64,000 nucleotides of DNA from the NCBI GenBank assembly GCA_963675555.1, contig OY776681.1, forward strand, positions 6,192,461 through 6,256,460. Direction: 5' to 3'. Positions 1 through 11,759 of this stretch are shown piece by piece. The stretch comes from Leptura quadrifasciata. Lineage: Eukaryota > Arthropoda > Insecta > Coleoptera > Cerambycidae. Under the pieces are notes generated by a model. It was not told where the DNA came from, did not search any database, and saw only the letters and a list, made by a program, of their open reading frames with translations. Each line of letters begins with the position of its first letter. The stretch's first letter is position 1. Both the position numbers and the translations under genes were made by a program.

Positions 1-650
1 TTAAAACGCCGCCGGTCCCAAAGTTAAGACATCAAAGCGCAAAGAGGTCTCACGAGAAAACTTTTACAACGCACTATAAATCATAGAAAGCATAAACTTT
101 TTGAAAGGGATCCAAAGTTGCCTGAAACAAAAAACAACCGCTTAATTACCACAAGTTTAATGAATCTCGACGGCAGGTTCTCGGGTTAAACGGAAAACAA
201 CGGGAAACTCTTTTTTATTGAGCGGGCAAAGGTTTTGTGTTTTCTTTCATATAAAATACTGGTAATGGACAAACATAAACGGTAAATATTTTAATACGCT
301 AGAGGTTCTCATTAAATTTAAAAAGTTATTAAGATTATGCCCGCTGGTCGAAGAACAAATTTTTGTGTTGAGGGAACTTGCCGGACGTACAGGTTGAGGA
401 AGAAAACCAGATGTTATTTGTTTTTTAGAAAATACAATTTGATTCGGTTCTGTTCGTGATGAGGATAAAAGTGTATGTTTCATGCAAACGCGATATTTTA
501 GGACGCCAAAATGCCAGTTTAAAACCCTTATCTACTATTTGTTACATGTCTAATAAACTTAAATTACTGATAATGATTGTCCGCATTCGTTAAAATGTGG
601 ACACTGTATTTATATTTTATTACGCATTTTATAATATTTCCTTCTTTTAG
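1..650 (+). other. Intron of the PLC epsilon gene
   Basis: The sequence ends in a good acceptor (cttcttttag) before the exon at 651. I saw no upstream Y- or X-domain coding on either strand. Confidence 0.6.
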
Positions 651-3600
651 GCAATAAAATTTCGCGGCTTAAACACAATCTCTCCCAGCAGCTCGGTGAA
701 GCAACGCCAAAAGGCCATTACGTGTTCTGTAAGTTCTAGTGCTACTTCGGGTATTAGCTCCGCGTCAAACATTAGTTCCGGAACGACAAGCGAATCAGAT
801 ACCACCATATTCGAGGCAGAGGTGCAAAAACGGCCCAACGTACACCTGCCCTGTTACCAATGTTCTTCCATAAATGAAAACACCGCAAAGAAACTCTGCA
901 GGTATATTTGTGTTCGTTTTTCTCTGCGATTATTTCTAAAAGAAAATTGATATTCTTAGGAAGCAGCCACTGGCTTTGGTAGCCCACACTCAGACCCAGC
1001 TCATGCGGACGTATCCTGCCGCTATGAGAATAGATTCGTCAAATTTCAATCCCGTCATATTTTGGTCATTCGGAATTCAAATGCCGGCGCTCAACTACCA
1101 AACAGACGACACGTCCATGCAGCTGAACAACGCGCTTTTTGAGACGAACGGAAAATGTGGGTTCGTGGGTAAACCGAACGTTATGTGGGACAGATCGCAC
1201 GTCATGTATCGAAGATTCAATCCATGGGATAAGGTATGTCACTTACGACAAACTGATTAAAACATAGTTTGGAAGCTACCATAAGTGTTTTTTTTTAAGG
1301 AATTTGATGGTATACACTCCTCCCAAATCATAATCAACATAGTATCAGGCCAGTACGTGGGCCAAAGCAATGTCAACCTTAGCACATACGTGGAGGTGGA
1401 AATAATCGGCATTCAAGTGGACTGCAACAAGCAGAAGACGAAGGTGGTGCAAAAGAATGCTCTGAACCCGATATGGAACGACACATTCCGTTTTAGGGTG
1501 ATGTTCCAAGACCTGGCCTTTCTGCGATTCACAGTCATGGACGCTACGAATAACCACCTATTAGCGCAAAGAATTCTACCACTTAAATGTCTTAGGCCGG
1601 GTTACAGACATCTGAGGTTGAGGTCGTCGCAAAATAAAGCATTGAATATGTCTACTCTATTTATGTATTCGAGGGTTGAGGAGGAGAGCTTGGAAAATAC
1701 CGAGACCAGCGATGGAATTGTCGAGAGACCTGTGCAGGCTGAAACGGAAGTGCCTGATACTAGCGGAACGGATAGCACGTTTTTGGGTAAGCGTAGTTAA
1801 AACTAACCTGATAACCATCGATTTTAGTAAATTAGCAATGTAAAATATTCTACAAAACAAACGTTTAAACGCTTCTGCTCAAAGTGGAATAAATGCGAAT
1901 ATCTTATATAGCATGCGATAAGCCGCAGCCGTCTAGATCGAGCCCCCACCATTTGCAATAGTATATAGGCAAAGCGGGTTCTGGACCACTGAGTAGGGGG
2001 ACACTGGGGATTCTTAATAACGTCATGAACTGGATCACATTTGTCAATCAGGAATCTTTGTGACTTAAGACCTGTTTATATCTCTTTAAAATCTGTTTTA
2101 TATCCTGACCCCAAATCTGTTTTATATCCTGACCCCCAGTGTCCCTCTACTCAGTGACCCAGAACCCGCTTTGCCTATCTACTTACATTCCTTTGTATTG
2201 TTTTGCATTCAATTTGTTTAATACCTGTGAATGTGAAATATCTAGATACCCATAAATTCGTCCGTGTACGTACTTGGCTGCCCCTACCTGTATATTTTCT
2301 TTGTGTTTAAATGTAACTTATTTGAATTAAACCAGTAGAAGACTTACTTAAAACGTTAGTTTGTAAGTTGGCTAGATTGCTACCAGTATTTCAAATGTTC
2401 CGCAAAAATAGTGTCATAGAAAAAGCCATTTGGGCTGAATGTACATCATTTATCTAGATTAAAAATAGCAACAGTCTCAGTACACTACCCTGCGGAACAC
2501 CGTATTCCACTGCGAGTTTATTCTATATCTTATATTTTACAGGCATTTCTGGCACACCGCTTTGCGTAAAACGACGTATGTTCTTCCTGATGGTGTACGG
2601 AGTGGTCTCTGAAGAGCCTTATACCATTCTAAAAATAACTCAAGAAAGTACCACGCAGGACGTTCTTCTTCTGTGCCTCCAGAAAGCCGGTCTTACACCT
2701 ACCAAAGTTAACGATTACATTCTGGTCGAGGAGGTCGCCAGAGGATGGGAGAAGAAAGACCATAATCTGCCCGCCACGCAACGTATTTTAGACCTTCACG
2801 AAAGACCTTTACAAGTAAGAAAAGTTGTCAAATTACTATTTAAACACATTATGCTTAATCAGATTTTATAAATCTATCATCAGTATAAGAAAGAAATGCT
2901 CGAACATGTTTTCGAAATTAAATAGTGGCGAGAGCCAATAGAGTAGCCATAAAGGTCGCCAGAGCTTACATCCCTTGAAATTTATTTATGAGATTACTTG
3001 AGATCTAAAGTTAATATCACCTATCTTCTAAAACCAGTTGTAACTAGACTTGACTCAATTTACTCAATGACAAAGTTTTTATTTTCGATACTAATCAATT
3101 TTTTTTCAGGCGCAGTCCCAGTGGAAGGGAGAAGGTCGCTTTATTCTGAAACGAATGGGCGACGACCCCAGCAGCAGGGCCTGGCTATCCTCGATTAGAA
3201 GCGTCGCAAATCGAGAGCGGGAAGCCAGAAAATCGGACGGCGCTCCCAGCAACGCGTGGGAAGAAAACGACACCTTCCTGGTGTGCATTTACAACGTTTC
3301 GCCTGAAATACCGTACGCCATCCTCAAGGTGCCTCTAAACGCGTGCGCCCAGGATGTCTTGGCTCAGGCGCTGGTCAAAGCGCGGCGTCTAGAAGACCCC
3401 ATGAACTTTGTCATAGTAGAAGAACTAGAATGGGGCGGGACTAGTCACAACATCCAACAGAGGGCTCTGGCGGACTACGAGAACGTGTACAGCGCGCAGT
3501 CGCACTGGCAAACCATCGGTCGGTTTATAATGCAGGAACGGGCGAACGCCACGCCCACTTCTCTACGCAAAAATAGGATTACTTCGAGCTTACGCTTGGC

Positions 3601-3943
3601 CACGCTGGACAGGATAAGTCGCGGTCTAAACGTGGCAAGGAACGTCGCTTCGAACAGCATAAAGATGCCTGTTCAGGTGGCGTTAAGCGACCCCACCACT
3701 TCGAAATGGAAGAGCAAGACGGGAGAGGACTCGAAAAAGTCGGTGTCCAGGGCGAAAGGCAACTCGGAAAAGGACACGACCGCCACGTCTTCTCCCGCTG
3801 CGAAAAAATCTGAAGTGACGCGAGAGGTGCACTCCGAAGGTGAGACTTTAAGTGACGAGGAAACTAAGGAGACGGATATTATGTCGACCGTTTCTCGCCT
3901 AAAAAAGGTATCTTTACGGAAATTCAAGGAGTGGAAATCGTGA
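651..3943 (+). CDS. PLCE1: Phospholipase C epsilon, C-terminal part (5 exons, 5' end outside window)
   Basis: Exons 651-901, 960-1233, 1300-1786, 2543-2814 and 3110-3943 join in frame (phases 0,2,0,1,0) to 705 codons and a TGA stop. The product hydrolyses phosphatidylinositol 4,5-bisphosphate to diacylglycerol and IP3 at membranes, under Ras/Rap control. Residues 1-175 are the PLC Y domain, with RTYPAAMRIDSSNFNPV and ALNYQTDD. A C2 domain follows at about 180-310 (INIVSGQYVGQS, LNPIWNDTFRF). Two Ras-association domains lie at about 345-445 and 480-575, each ending in a QSxWxxxGRFI-type strand. A basic, Ser/Lys-rich tail ends the protein. Y-C2-RA-RA is the epsilon order and excludes the beta, gamma and delta classes. 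The X domain and N-terminal RasGEF part must lie upstream of base 1. The 756-bp fourth intron carries a foldback element and a reverse transcriptase fragment. Confidence 0.93.
1965..2178. mobile_element. MITE-like inverted-repeat element in a PLC epsilon intron
   Basis: The left end (ggcaaagcgggttctgg from 1968) is the reverse complement of the right end (ccagaacccgctttgcc, to 2175). The match continues inward for about 42 bp through the gggacactgggg segment with two or three differences. The middle holds two copies of a roughly 24-bp unit ending in tatcctgacccc. There is no coding, so it is a non-autonomous element. I could not assign a superfamily. Confidence 0.75.
2395..2520 (-). pseudogene. 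LINE reverse transcriptase fragment in a PLC epsilon intron
   Basis: The minus strand reads GVPQGSVLRLLLFLI, a stop, then INDV, which is the conserved palm-B block of jockey/CR1-like reverse transcriptases. Only about 40 codons survive. Confidence 0.6.
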
Positions 3944-3950
3944 CTTCTGG

Positions 3951-3956
3951 AATAAA
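3951..3956 (+). terminator. Poly(A) signal of the PLC epsilon gene
   Basis: AATAAA lies eight bases after the TGA stop. Its position fits a short 3' UTR. Confidence 0.6.
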
Positions 3957-3959
3957 AAC

Positions 3960-5378
3960 TTATTTAGTGAAATTGAAAAGCTTTTTGTTGAATATTGTGG
4001 TTTTTTTATAAAGTCATGTACGACAGCTTTCATATACGGGGTAATTCTCGATTGGCGGATGAGTGTGTTCGAGAATGACTCTAGAGATCACGTGCAATAT
4101 CGAGTTTTCCCTCCGCCAAACCTAATTACCCACCAAAAAGGGAAAATTTCTAGACTAGATGTAGCAATATAGCGTTTAAATTTCATATTCTACATAATCT
4201 ATTTTGCTACTATAATTCTTAACATTCGTTTAGTTATTTCTTGAAATCTGGCACAAATTTTATCAGTCCGAAAGTCATATCAACATATTGTCGGTCGAGC
4301 CACAATCTATCTTTCAGTATTACTTTGGAACACTCATTTTGACAAATACAGGGTTTCTGAACATCAACGTTATCAACTCATAAAACTTTTGAATAGCAAA
4401 GACAAGAGCTTGTAAAAAAGTAAACGTTTTCTTTTGAAGTTTAAAGTTTAATCACAAGATTCACATTTAACAAAAAGGTTCTTTCCGAGTTGGAAAGGGA
4501 CTTTTAGCAACAATTTTGGTGTAAATTGTGTCTGTCTAGGATTTTATACTTTTTATATCAACAAAAAAATGCTTTTTATGACTTTTTGTTTTTGCACCTT
4601 GCCCAATTGTTATGTACGTGGGCGTAACTGGTTGGGGGAAATTAGACATTTTTCAGAGGAAATGTCCAAACGAATGCCTGGTTGAGTGAAATTTAGAATA
4701 AAAGTGGAAAGAGGTCGATTCTAAACAACAGAAACGAGTGTTCTCGCATGTACTTGAGCAAGTCAGTAATTCGCGATGTTTTAGCTTTCGTGTTCCAAGA
4801 CGCTACAAAGTTTTCAAAGGACAAAGTCTTTTTTTGTATACCCGTGTTATTTTTAAATAAATACCAATAAATAGACAAATAAATATATATCCCACAACAC
4901 AACTCGCACAAGTCCGATTCTGGACACATACATTCATTCGCGCCGTAACAATATAACAATCATCTGTCTCGCTTTCATGTAAGCGATGTAAAGAACGGGC
5001 TAGGTGACGCGCGATATAAACTCCGCCCATTTCACCGCGACCATATACTACTATAGCGATTTCCTCGACTACAGTTATTGGTTCACCACGTTATTAACAA
5101 ATAAATGACGTGAATGTAATTTTATATTTTCGACGAAATTTTGACGTTAGTTTGTTATGTTGATTTGACCTGTTTATGCCGTTTCTTAATATTGAATGAT
5201 TTTATTCCTTTTTTAAAAACTATTAAACATGCAGTGTTTGTTAGTTAGTTATTTTTTTTTAGGTCAAATCTTGCAATCAAAATTTCGATTAGTTCTAATT
5301 AAGCTAGAGCTTTGAAATTTTTGCACGTCTATAAGTCCGGTGACAATGCATTTTAACATATTCATATAAGAAAAAACA
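3960..5378. other. Intergenic, no gene seen
   Basis: AT-rich DNA between the PLC epsilon poly(A) signal and the tandem array. Open frames are short and match nothing I recognise. Confidence 0.5.
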
Positions 5379-5850
5379 AAATGGCGGACGACTTTACCGT
5401 TTATGATCCGATTCGACTCAGAATCAATATCTGGGGGTTTTCGAGATCGCCAATTATGAATTCTTTGTCAAAATTTAGAAATTCAAAATGGCGGCGCCAA
5501 TATGGCGGACGACTTTACCGTTGATGATCCGATTCGACTCAAAATCGATATCTGGGGGTTTTCGGGTTCGCCGATTACGAATTTCTGGCCAAAAATTTAG
5601 TTCAGGATGGCGGACGACTTTACCGTTTAAGATTCGATTCAACTCAAAATCGATATCTGGGTGTTTTTAAGTCGCGGATTATGAACATTTAGTAAAAATT
5701 CAGAAATTCAAAATGGCGGCACCAATATGGCTGACGACTTTTGTCATTTAGATCAAAATCGATATCTGGGGGTTTTCGGAGTCGCGGGTTACGAATTTCT
5801 AGTCAAAAATTTAGTTTATGATCCGATTCGTCTCAAAATCGATATCTATC
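5379..5850 (+). repeat. Degenerate tandem array, unit about 105-120 bp
   Basis: Four full units and a partial fifth start near 5379, 5487, 5606, 5711 and 5817. Each carries versions of atggcggacgactttaccg, gatccgattcgactc and aaaatcgatatctgggggtt. Alternate units carry an extra gcggcgccaat or gcggcaccaat, suggesting a dimeric higher-order unit. Confidence 0.8.
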
Positions 5851-5866
5851 AAATAATCTATTATAT

Positions 5867-5963
5867 AATTTTTTTTATGATATAAAAACTTGTCGCGGGC
5901 AATCTCCTTTACACAGGAATATCTCGCGACAAACTTTTATATCATAAAAAAATCATATAATTA
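5867..5963. repeat. Hairpin with about 30-bp arms
   Basis: The left arm (ttttttatgatataaaaac then ttgtcgcg) is mirrored by the right arm (cgcgacaaactttt then atatcataaaaaaat). The loop is about 25 bp. It lies directly after the tandem array. Confidence 0.65.
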
Positions 5964-7555
5964 CCAGAATGATGGATTTGATTTACTTCAAAGTTTATTT
6001 TCTACTTTTTAGAGCATTTCATTAACAGCCTTTTTTTAAATATTTTTTATACGGATTTTGTTATAGGATTTTTTTTTAGATACCGCTTCACATAAAATAA
6101 TAAATAATTTGCACCATGAACGTCATTCTGCAAACATTAAATTCGATTTGCTTGGAATTTATAATAAACAAGTTAAGGGTCTCGCTATTCTGTGACCTGA
6201 CCGAGTTACTACAAAATCAGTGTGTGGTTACCTACGAATCCGTTCAACTATTCGACAGCCATCATACATCGGAAAATAGAGGGTCTTGTAGCCTTGTTGT
6301 GACTTAAAGCTAGGGCTTTATGTTATTACGCTATTTTTAATGTTTGAAATATCGTTTAAAACTCAGTTTAATTATTTGCTCATATTAATATAGAAAATGC
6401 TCAAAAGTGATTTTTATATTTTCCATTGAGGTACAGGTTCTTATTAAAGGTGTACAGAAAAGTTTCTACATGACTCACTAATTTCCTCTTTATTAAATAA
6501 CTATAAACATTTAAGTATTGCATACAAACATGAATAAAGTCTGTATATTTCCTGGCGCTCTAAATACTTACGTATTTATTATTCAAGCTATACTTATATC
6601 AAATTATACCACACAGCACCTAAGTGTTCATGATAGCTAAATTCGGTGATTTACTAATATTTTATCTTTTATGTCAACTAAATACGCGCAACCCACAATA
6701 CTTCAAGATGTTCTGTGTGTCACCGAGGTTTTCAAAAAAAATGTTGTAACTGGTACATATAAACATAACATCGCGTCGCGATTACAGTTCGTACGGTCCT
6801 GTACGCCGATTCTGGTTCCTAGACTGGTGTGACTTCTGTGTTATCGACAGGACGATATAATTCGATTACTTACAAATTTATTCGCGATTGCGACTGGTGC
6901 GTGAAAACGCAGTCTTAAGTAGATTTGATCCGAAACGTCTCGATTTTCTTGGTACGTTGTTTAGAATCGACTCGGCGCCAGATTTTCCGTCAGTCGACTG
7001 GGAACTATTTGGACGTTTCCTCCTAATTTCGCTCGACCTTCTATTATAGCTTTAAAACCCCAGGAATGCATATCTTTTTGCCTTCCATATTTATTTTTTG
7101 TTATGTTTTGAGTATGTTAAATAGTTTATTTATTGAATCCGATTATGTTATCGTTGTTAAAGAGTTAGTAACATAATAATAGATAATTATTATATTAAAA
7201 AATCAAATACTACCTAATAACTTATTGAACCTGTAATTATATGAATAAAGTAAGGACATGTAATGTCCACTATCACTTATACCATATCTATATTTTCTTT
7301 TTGTATGACGATTCGTTTTGATTTTCGACATATCCCCATGAAATCAAATTTACAGTATTTATAATGTTTAAATGAATATCGTTCTTGTACATTAACATAT
7401 TGATGTTATTTATAAATTATAATATAAATAATATACGAAAGAAGATATATATCTAACTGTTGATTTGCAGTACAAATTTAAAATGATTGTTTTTACGTAA
7501 CATTGTTATATTTAACGATTTATAAAATATATTGCGTTAAAAATTACGTAGTTAT
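5964..7555. other. Intergenic, no gene seen
   Basis: Very AT-rich apart from a more balanced patch at about 6770-7060 that could be an untranslated exon. I found no convincing coding in it. Confidence 0.4.
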
Positions 7556-7763
7556 TTATTCTCCCATCCAACCAGGGCCGCATCCATAAGAGGAAAGTGT
7601 CCCCTTGTCCTCTAACAAAAAATCGACTGCCTTCGAAGTTTGAGCTCGCTCTGCAAACTTTATGCAAGATGTGGCAATAGTGGGCCCGACTAATTTCTGG
7701 AGATCTCCGTTACCGCTCTGGATCCGCTCCTGCATCAAAAGCAAGGAAAGTTCGTTCTGAAAT

Positions 7764-8465
7764 ATGTAAGAGCCTTGCAGCGCCATCTGTCGTAAAGGTT
7801 GCTAATCAATTCGAATTGGCTAAACCCCCTAGATAAGAACCATTTCTGTAAAATAATTGTTGGTATTTGGTACCAGCGCATATTAAAAATATTGAGAGGT
7901 GGCGCAGCGGAAGCCCTATTTTTAGAGTCCCTATAAAGTACAGTTGGCCATTCGAGTTCGAGGCACTGATTGATCCGTATGAAAAGTGGATGCATAATGC
8001 CAATAGTAGTTGCTTTTGTTTTTAAAAGCATAGTGTCATTAGGCTCAATGTAATAGGTTAAAATTAAAATAAGTCTATTATGAGTGATTTGATTATGAAA
8101 CAATTAATGGTAACGGTGACTTAACATATATTTTTCCATTGTGTCAAAACAAATACTGCAACCTGCTTTTGACACTTGCGATACGTTATAAACACACCGA
8201 TGCACACGCGCACACAAACCATAGCCGCCATTATATATCCATTTGGGTGGAGTGGGGGCCGAGTGTCGTGCCAGACTCTACTTTATAAGGACTCTATATG
8301 TAAAAGCCTTCTAGCGCCATCTATAGTAAAGGTCGCTAATTAATTCGAATTGGCTAAACACCTAGATAAGAACAATTTCTGCAAAATAATTGTTGGTATT
8401 TGATACCATATTCATGCATGCATGATGCATACTCAAAAAGTTGGGAGAAGTGGTGGTGCGGAAGG
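7764..8465 (+). repeat. Two diverged direct copies of a dispersed repeat
   Basis: About 7764-7915 and 8298-8470 share agcgccatct, then aattcgaattggctaaac, then ctagataagaac, and ataattgttggtatttg, in the same order. Each ends near a gtggcgcag or gtggtgcgg motif. No coding. Confidence 0.65.
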
Positions 8466-8479
8466 CCAACTATATTTTT

Positions 8480-9070
8480 ATACAACGTATTCACAGCAAA
8501 GTGGTATTACAGGAGTAAACGGTCTGTATCTTAATATGGGAATATCAGTTTGAAATTTTAAGTACACTTTAGTACAGATGAGGTAATTTTTTTTTCCAAA
8601 TTTCATCAAAATCGGTCTACTAGAACCAGAGTAATAAAAGAATGTTGAAAATTGACTCATCAACGCATGTTTGTTGGTTTTTGAGGTTAGGAAAAACTTT
8701 TCAAACTAGTTTCCTTGCCCTTTGAAAAACAAAGATTTTGAGACCTTATTACCCGCTCAGGTAGGACCAATAGAACCGGCCATATTTAAAGTAGTTAAAA
8801 GAACCAGGCATACGGGGGTCATGCTGTATAAAAGTGGCCCTAGACTGTGAAGCGGTGACTTCCGACCACAATGAATAACATTTTTGTGGGACCCTACTAC
8901 TGACACGTATTGTGCTAATGACTTTTAAAGAATCGCTTCTATCAGCTACATCCATTTTCAAACCTTTTTGGCTTAATACTACTTAAGTACTACACTAAAA
9001 AAAATCGGCAGCTACTGGAAGCGGCTGGAACCTCCCCACTCGGTGGATCTTTGAAGCCGAATAGAGCATT
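8480..9070. other. Intergenic, no gene seen
   Basis: No coding or clear repeat boundaries recognised. Short open frames on the minus strand match nothing. Confidence 0.4.
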
Positions 9071-9075
9071 AAATT

Positions 9076-9940
9076 GTGTGACAAAACGGCACTAAACGAA
9101 ATCCGATCTCATCCAAAACCTTTTCAGATCTTAATGAATTTACAATCATCTATGCGAGTTATTACCTACATTATCGCTCGTTGAATAATATACTATTAGG
9201 ATATTAACAACATCACTTGAACGACTAAGAAAGTCTAGTTATCCTAAATACAACAGATTTGCAAAGCAACAAACTGTAAATTGGTAAAGTGATAATCAAT
9301 AATAAATTCACCAACGAAGGTACAGAAATCATATGATATTGATATTGTTACATCTACCTTTAAAATTTGTGACAATCCACTAAAAGTTACAAATATGCCG
9401 AAATCTTATAAACATGACATGACACCAACGTTATCGGATGACAAACGATGACAATGACAATCTTCAAAACTTGCTCATTGCAATCCGATCGCTCACGGCT
9501 GTCTTTGTTAAATGAAACATTAGCATTTCAGTAATTTGACTAGATTTTAGAGGAATATTTGTAGTTTAATTCTTCGATTTGTCTGTATATATATCTAAAA
9601 ACGGCACTAAACGTAATCCGCTCTACTTCTAGAGCAGTGAAGAAACCCTCACACATGAATTGACACGTGATGTGACGAGTTTCACGACGTAACGGCTACG
9701 CGCATCGATCATGTCATGCGAAATGCGATCTATGCCATATTTGCTTTGTTTTTAAATTTTTTCACGGAAACCAAATCGAAAGGGTAGAAATGTGATATAT
9801 CGTTGAAATAAGAATTTTAACTGCTTTTCAATGGTTCCATTGCAAATTGAAAGTAATTATAAAATAAATAACTTGTTGCGTCAAAATGGCACTAAACGTA
9901 ATCCGATCTCAACCAAAACCTTTTCAGATCCTCTGGGGCA
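9076..9940 (+). repeat. Three copies of a dispersed repeat end
   Basis: The string ggcactaaacg(t/a)aatccg occurs at about 9088, 9603 and 9889. The first and third continue into ccaaaaccttttcagatc; the second diverges after ctctac. They probably mark the edges of related transposon remnants. Confidence 0.65.
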
Positions 9941-10140
9941 CCAAAGAAACACACACGCAAAGTTTCATTCAAATCCGTTCAGTAGTTTCGGCGCTATATT
10001 GCTAACACACATACACACAAACAGACATTTTTCAAAAACCACTTTTTTGGGTTCCTAGGACCTCAAAACGTAAAGATTTGATGTTATCTCAATTTTCGTT
10101 TTTGAACCAATTTTAGTAACCTCTCACAATTTTATTGTGG
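9940..10140 (+). mobile_element. SINE- or MITE-like repeat with a widespread insect repeat core
   Basis: The stretch has gcaaagtttcattcaaatcc, gttcagtagtttcggcg and acacacatacacacaaacag in order. This arrangement recurs in many insect repeat families as I remember them. It continues into an inverted gaggt/acctc end near 10120-10145. No coding; the class is uncertain. Confidence 0.5.
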
Positions 10141-10145
10141 AGAGG

Positions 10146-11340
10146 TTAAAATAATGAATAAACAAAGAGACACATTTGACAGGTGTATTTTTAACAGTTT
10201 TTCTGGTTTTCCCTATATTCAATAGTTCATGCCATTTTACCAAACAATCTTCTCGCTGACGCTTATCTGTAGGTACTGCTAATTATAGTGCTTTTACAAT
10301 CCTTTTATAAAGGCTTACATATTAATTAGAAAAATTCGGCTCGAAGGACCATATGACGTCTTGGCTTGTAAATTCCCAACAACACTGCCTTGAAAACTTT
10401 ACTTTTTTTATTGCTTTCGGATTTTAGATCTCAAAGCGTCGCACAATTTGCCTGTTATCACAAGTACTCGGATTGTAAACCATAATTCTCTAAATAAAAG
10501 ACTCCACAACTTACTGGAAATTATAATATTAAACCACAAAGATGATGCTTTCTAGTTCGTTGGTCATTTAGCATAAAATTCAATTTAGTGATGATAATTT
10601 CATAATCACCATATATCCGATCCCCTTTTACGAATGTAGTTCAAGTTATGAGGTCGTGACGATTTCAAACCTTATCAAACGATTATCGCAGGAAAAATAT
10701 GGCGTTAAATGTAACTCCTCAAATTTTAGGTGTTTTGAAATTTCTCCATGGTATTAACGAGCAAAACTATATTTACTGTGGGCAGTTATTGCAGAAAAGG
10801 TAAGTATTTGTATTAGGTGCGTTTATTACATTTTTTATATATTTTGCTAAAACCGCGATTGCTGTTTTTTGGCTAATAAGAATAATAATTTAGATTTTGA
10901 AACTAAAACATCACTAATTCATTAAATAAACTATAAAGAATTATAAAAATATTCATATTTCATCAACATCACACATAGCAAAATATTTAGTACAATCATT
11001 GAAACCAAAGTTTTAATAATAGTTAATATGGATGGAGCTGGAAAGAAAAGGTATGAAAATAAGACAAGATTTAACGATATATTTTAGTCACGTAAATCAT
11101 TTTAATGTCAGCGTTACATATAAGTATATCACTTACTAATACTTTCAATTAATTTTTTACAACTTTAAACGAGTTATAAACTTAAGTACTGTTTTTTAAA
11201 CTACACACATTTTACAATATATATTTTCATTTGTCAATTCTCTTATTGCTTACCAAAGTTAATTCACTGTTGATCAGCTCTTCAAAACCATTACCATGGT
11301 TCGATCCATTGTGTAACACTTCGACGTTTATCTTATAACT
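10146..11340. other. Intergenic, no gene seen
   Basis: AT-rich. A short string (ggctcgaaggaccata, near 10338) recurs at about 27146, so some of it is repeat-derived. No gene was found before the INO80C 3' end. Confidence 0.4.
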
Positions 11341-11351
11341 ATACTGTTCTA

Positions 11352-11357
11352 TTTAAT
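11352..11357 (-). terminator. Possible poly(A) signal of INO80C
   Basis: The minus strand reads ATTAAA 35 bases after the stop, the commonest variant of AATAAA. Confidence 0.35.
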
Positions 11358-11391
11358 AAACACACTTTGACACATTATTCCATAACTCGCT

Positions 11392-11748
11392 TCACCCTAC
11401 AATGCTTGTAGCTCCACGTAAAGCCAAGTAACCTGCAGTTATATCCATGGGCAAATCTATGATTGTTGCATACTCATCTTTGTTTGTAAACCTCAATCGA
11501 GTCTGCGGGTCAGTGTATGGTGCCGGTAGGCCTGACAAGTCCGAGAACTTCTCTGGGGGTTTAAACGACGGCGGAGCATTTATTGAGCTATAATGGACTA
11601 CGTCCTCGGGCCAAGGAAGCGCCTTCTCCGAAGATATTATTTGTTTTAGCCCTTTCCACACACACTTTTTCTTGGCAGACTTACTTATTTGGAAGCTTGA
11701 CTGTTTGAAAATTGGCTTCTGCTCAATCTTTTGCTCTTCTGTGTTCAT
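11392..11748 (-). CDS. INO80C: INO80 chromatin-remodelling complex subunit C
   Basis: One uninterrupted 118-codon frame runs from ATG (11748) to TGA. INO80C/Ies6 is a small subunit of the INO80 nucleosome-remodelling ATPase complex in the nucleus, bound with the Arp5 module. Family features are KGLKQIISSEKALPWPEDV at about 33-50, then APPSFKPPEKFSDLSGLPA. The YL1 C-terminal domain follows at 77-118 (YTDPQTRLRFTNKDEYATI, then LPMDITAGYLALRGATSIVG). The vertebrate protein is near 190 residues; the difference is a shorter N-terminus, so the conserved part is complete. I chose the ATG because the frame upstream has no conserved coding. An ATTAAA on the minus strand (+ 11352-11357) is a possible poly(A) signal. 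The lack of introns is normal for so small a gene, but a retrocopy cannot be excluded. Confidence 0.92.
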   Translation of the reverse strand: MNTEEQKIEQKPIFKQSSFQISKSAKKKCVWKGLKQIISSEKALPWPEDVVHYSSINAPPSFKPPEKFSDLSGLPAPYTDPQTRLRFTNKDEYATIIDLPMDITAGYLALRGATSIVG

Positions 11749-11759
11749 TTTAAATTTCG

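Noticed and set aside
5379..5850. Regular repeat spacing as a CRISPR array
   Set aside because: The repeats are long, degenerate and continuous with no unique spacers, and the DNA is eukaryotic.
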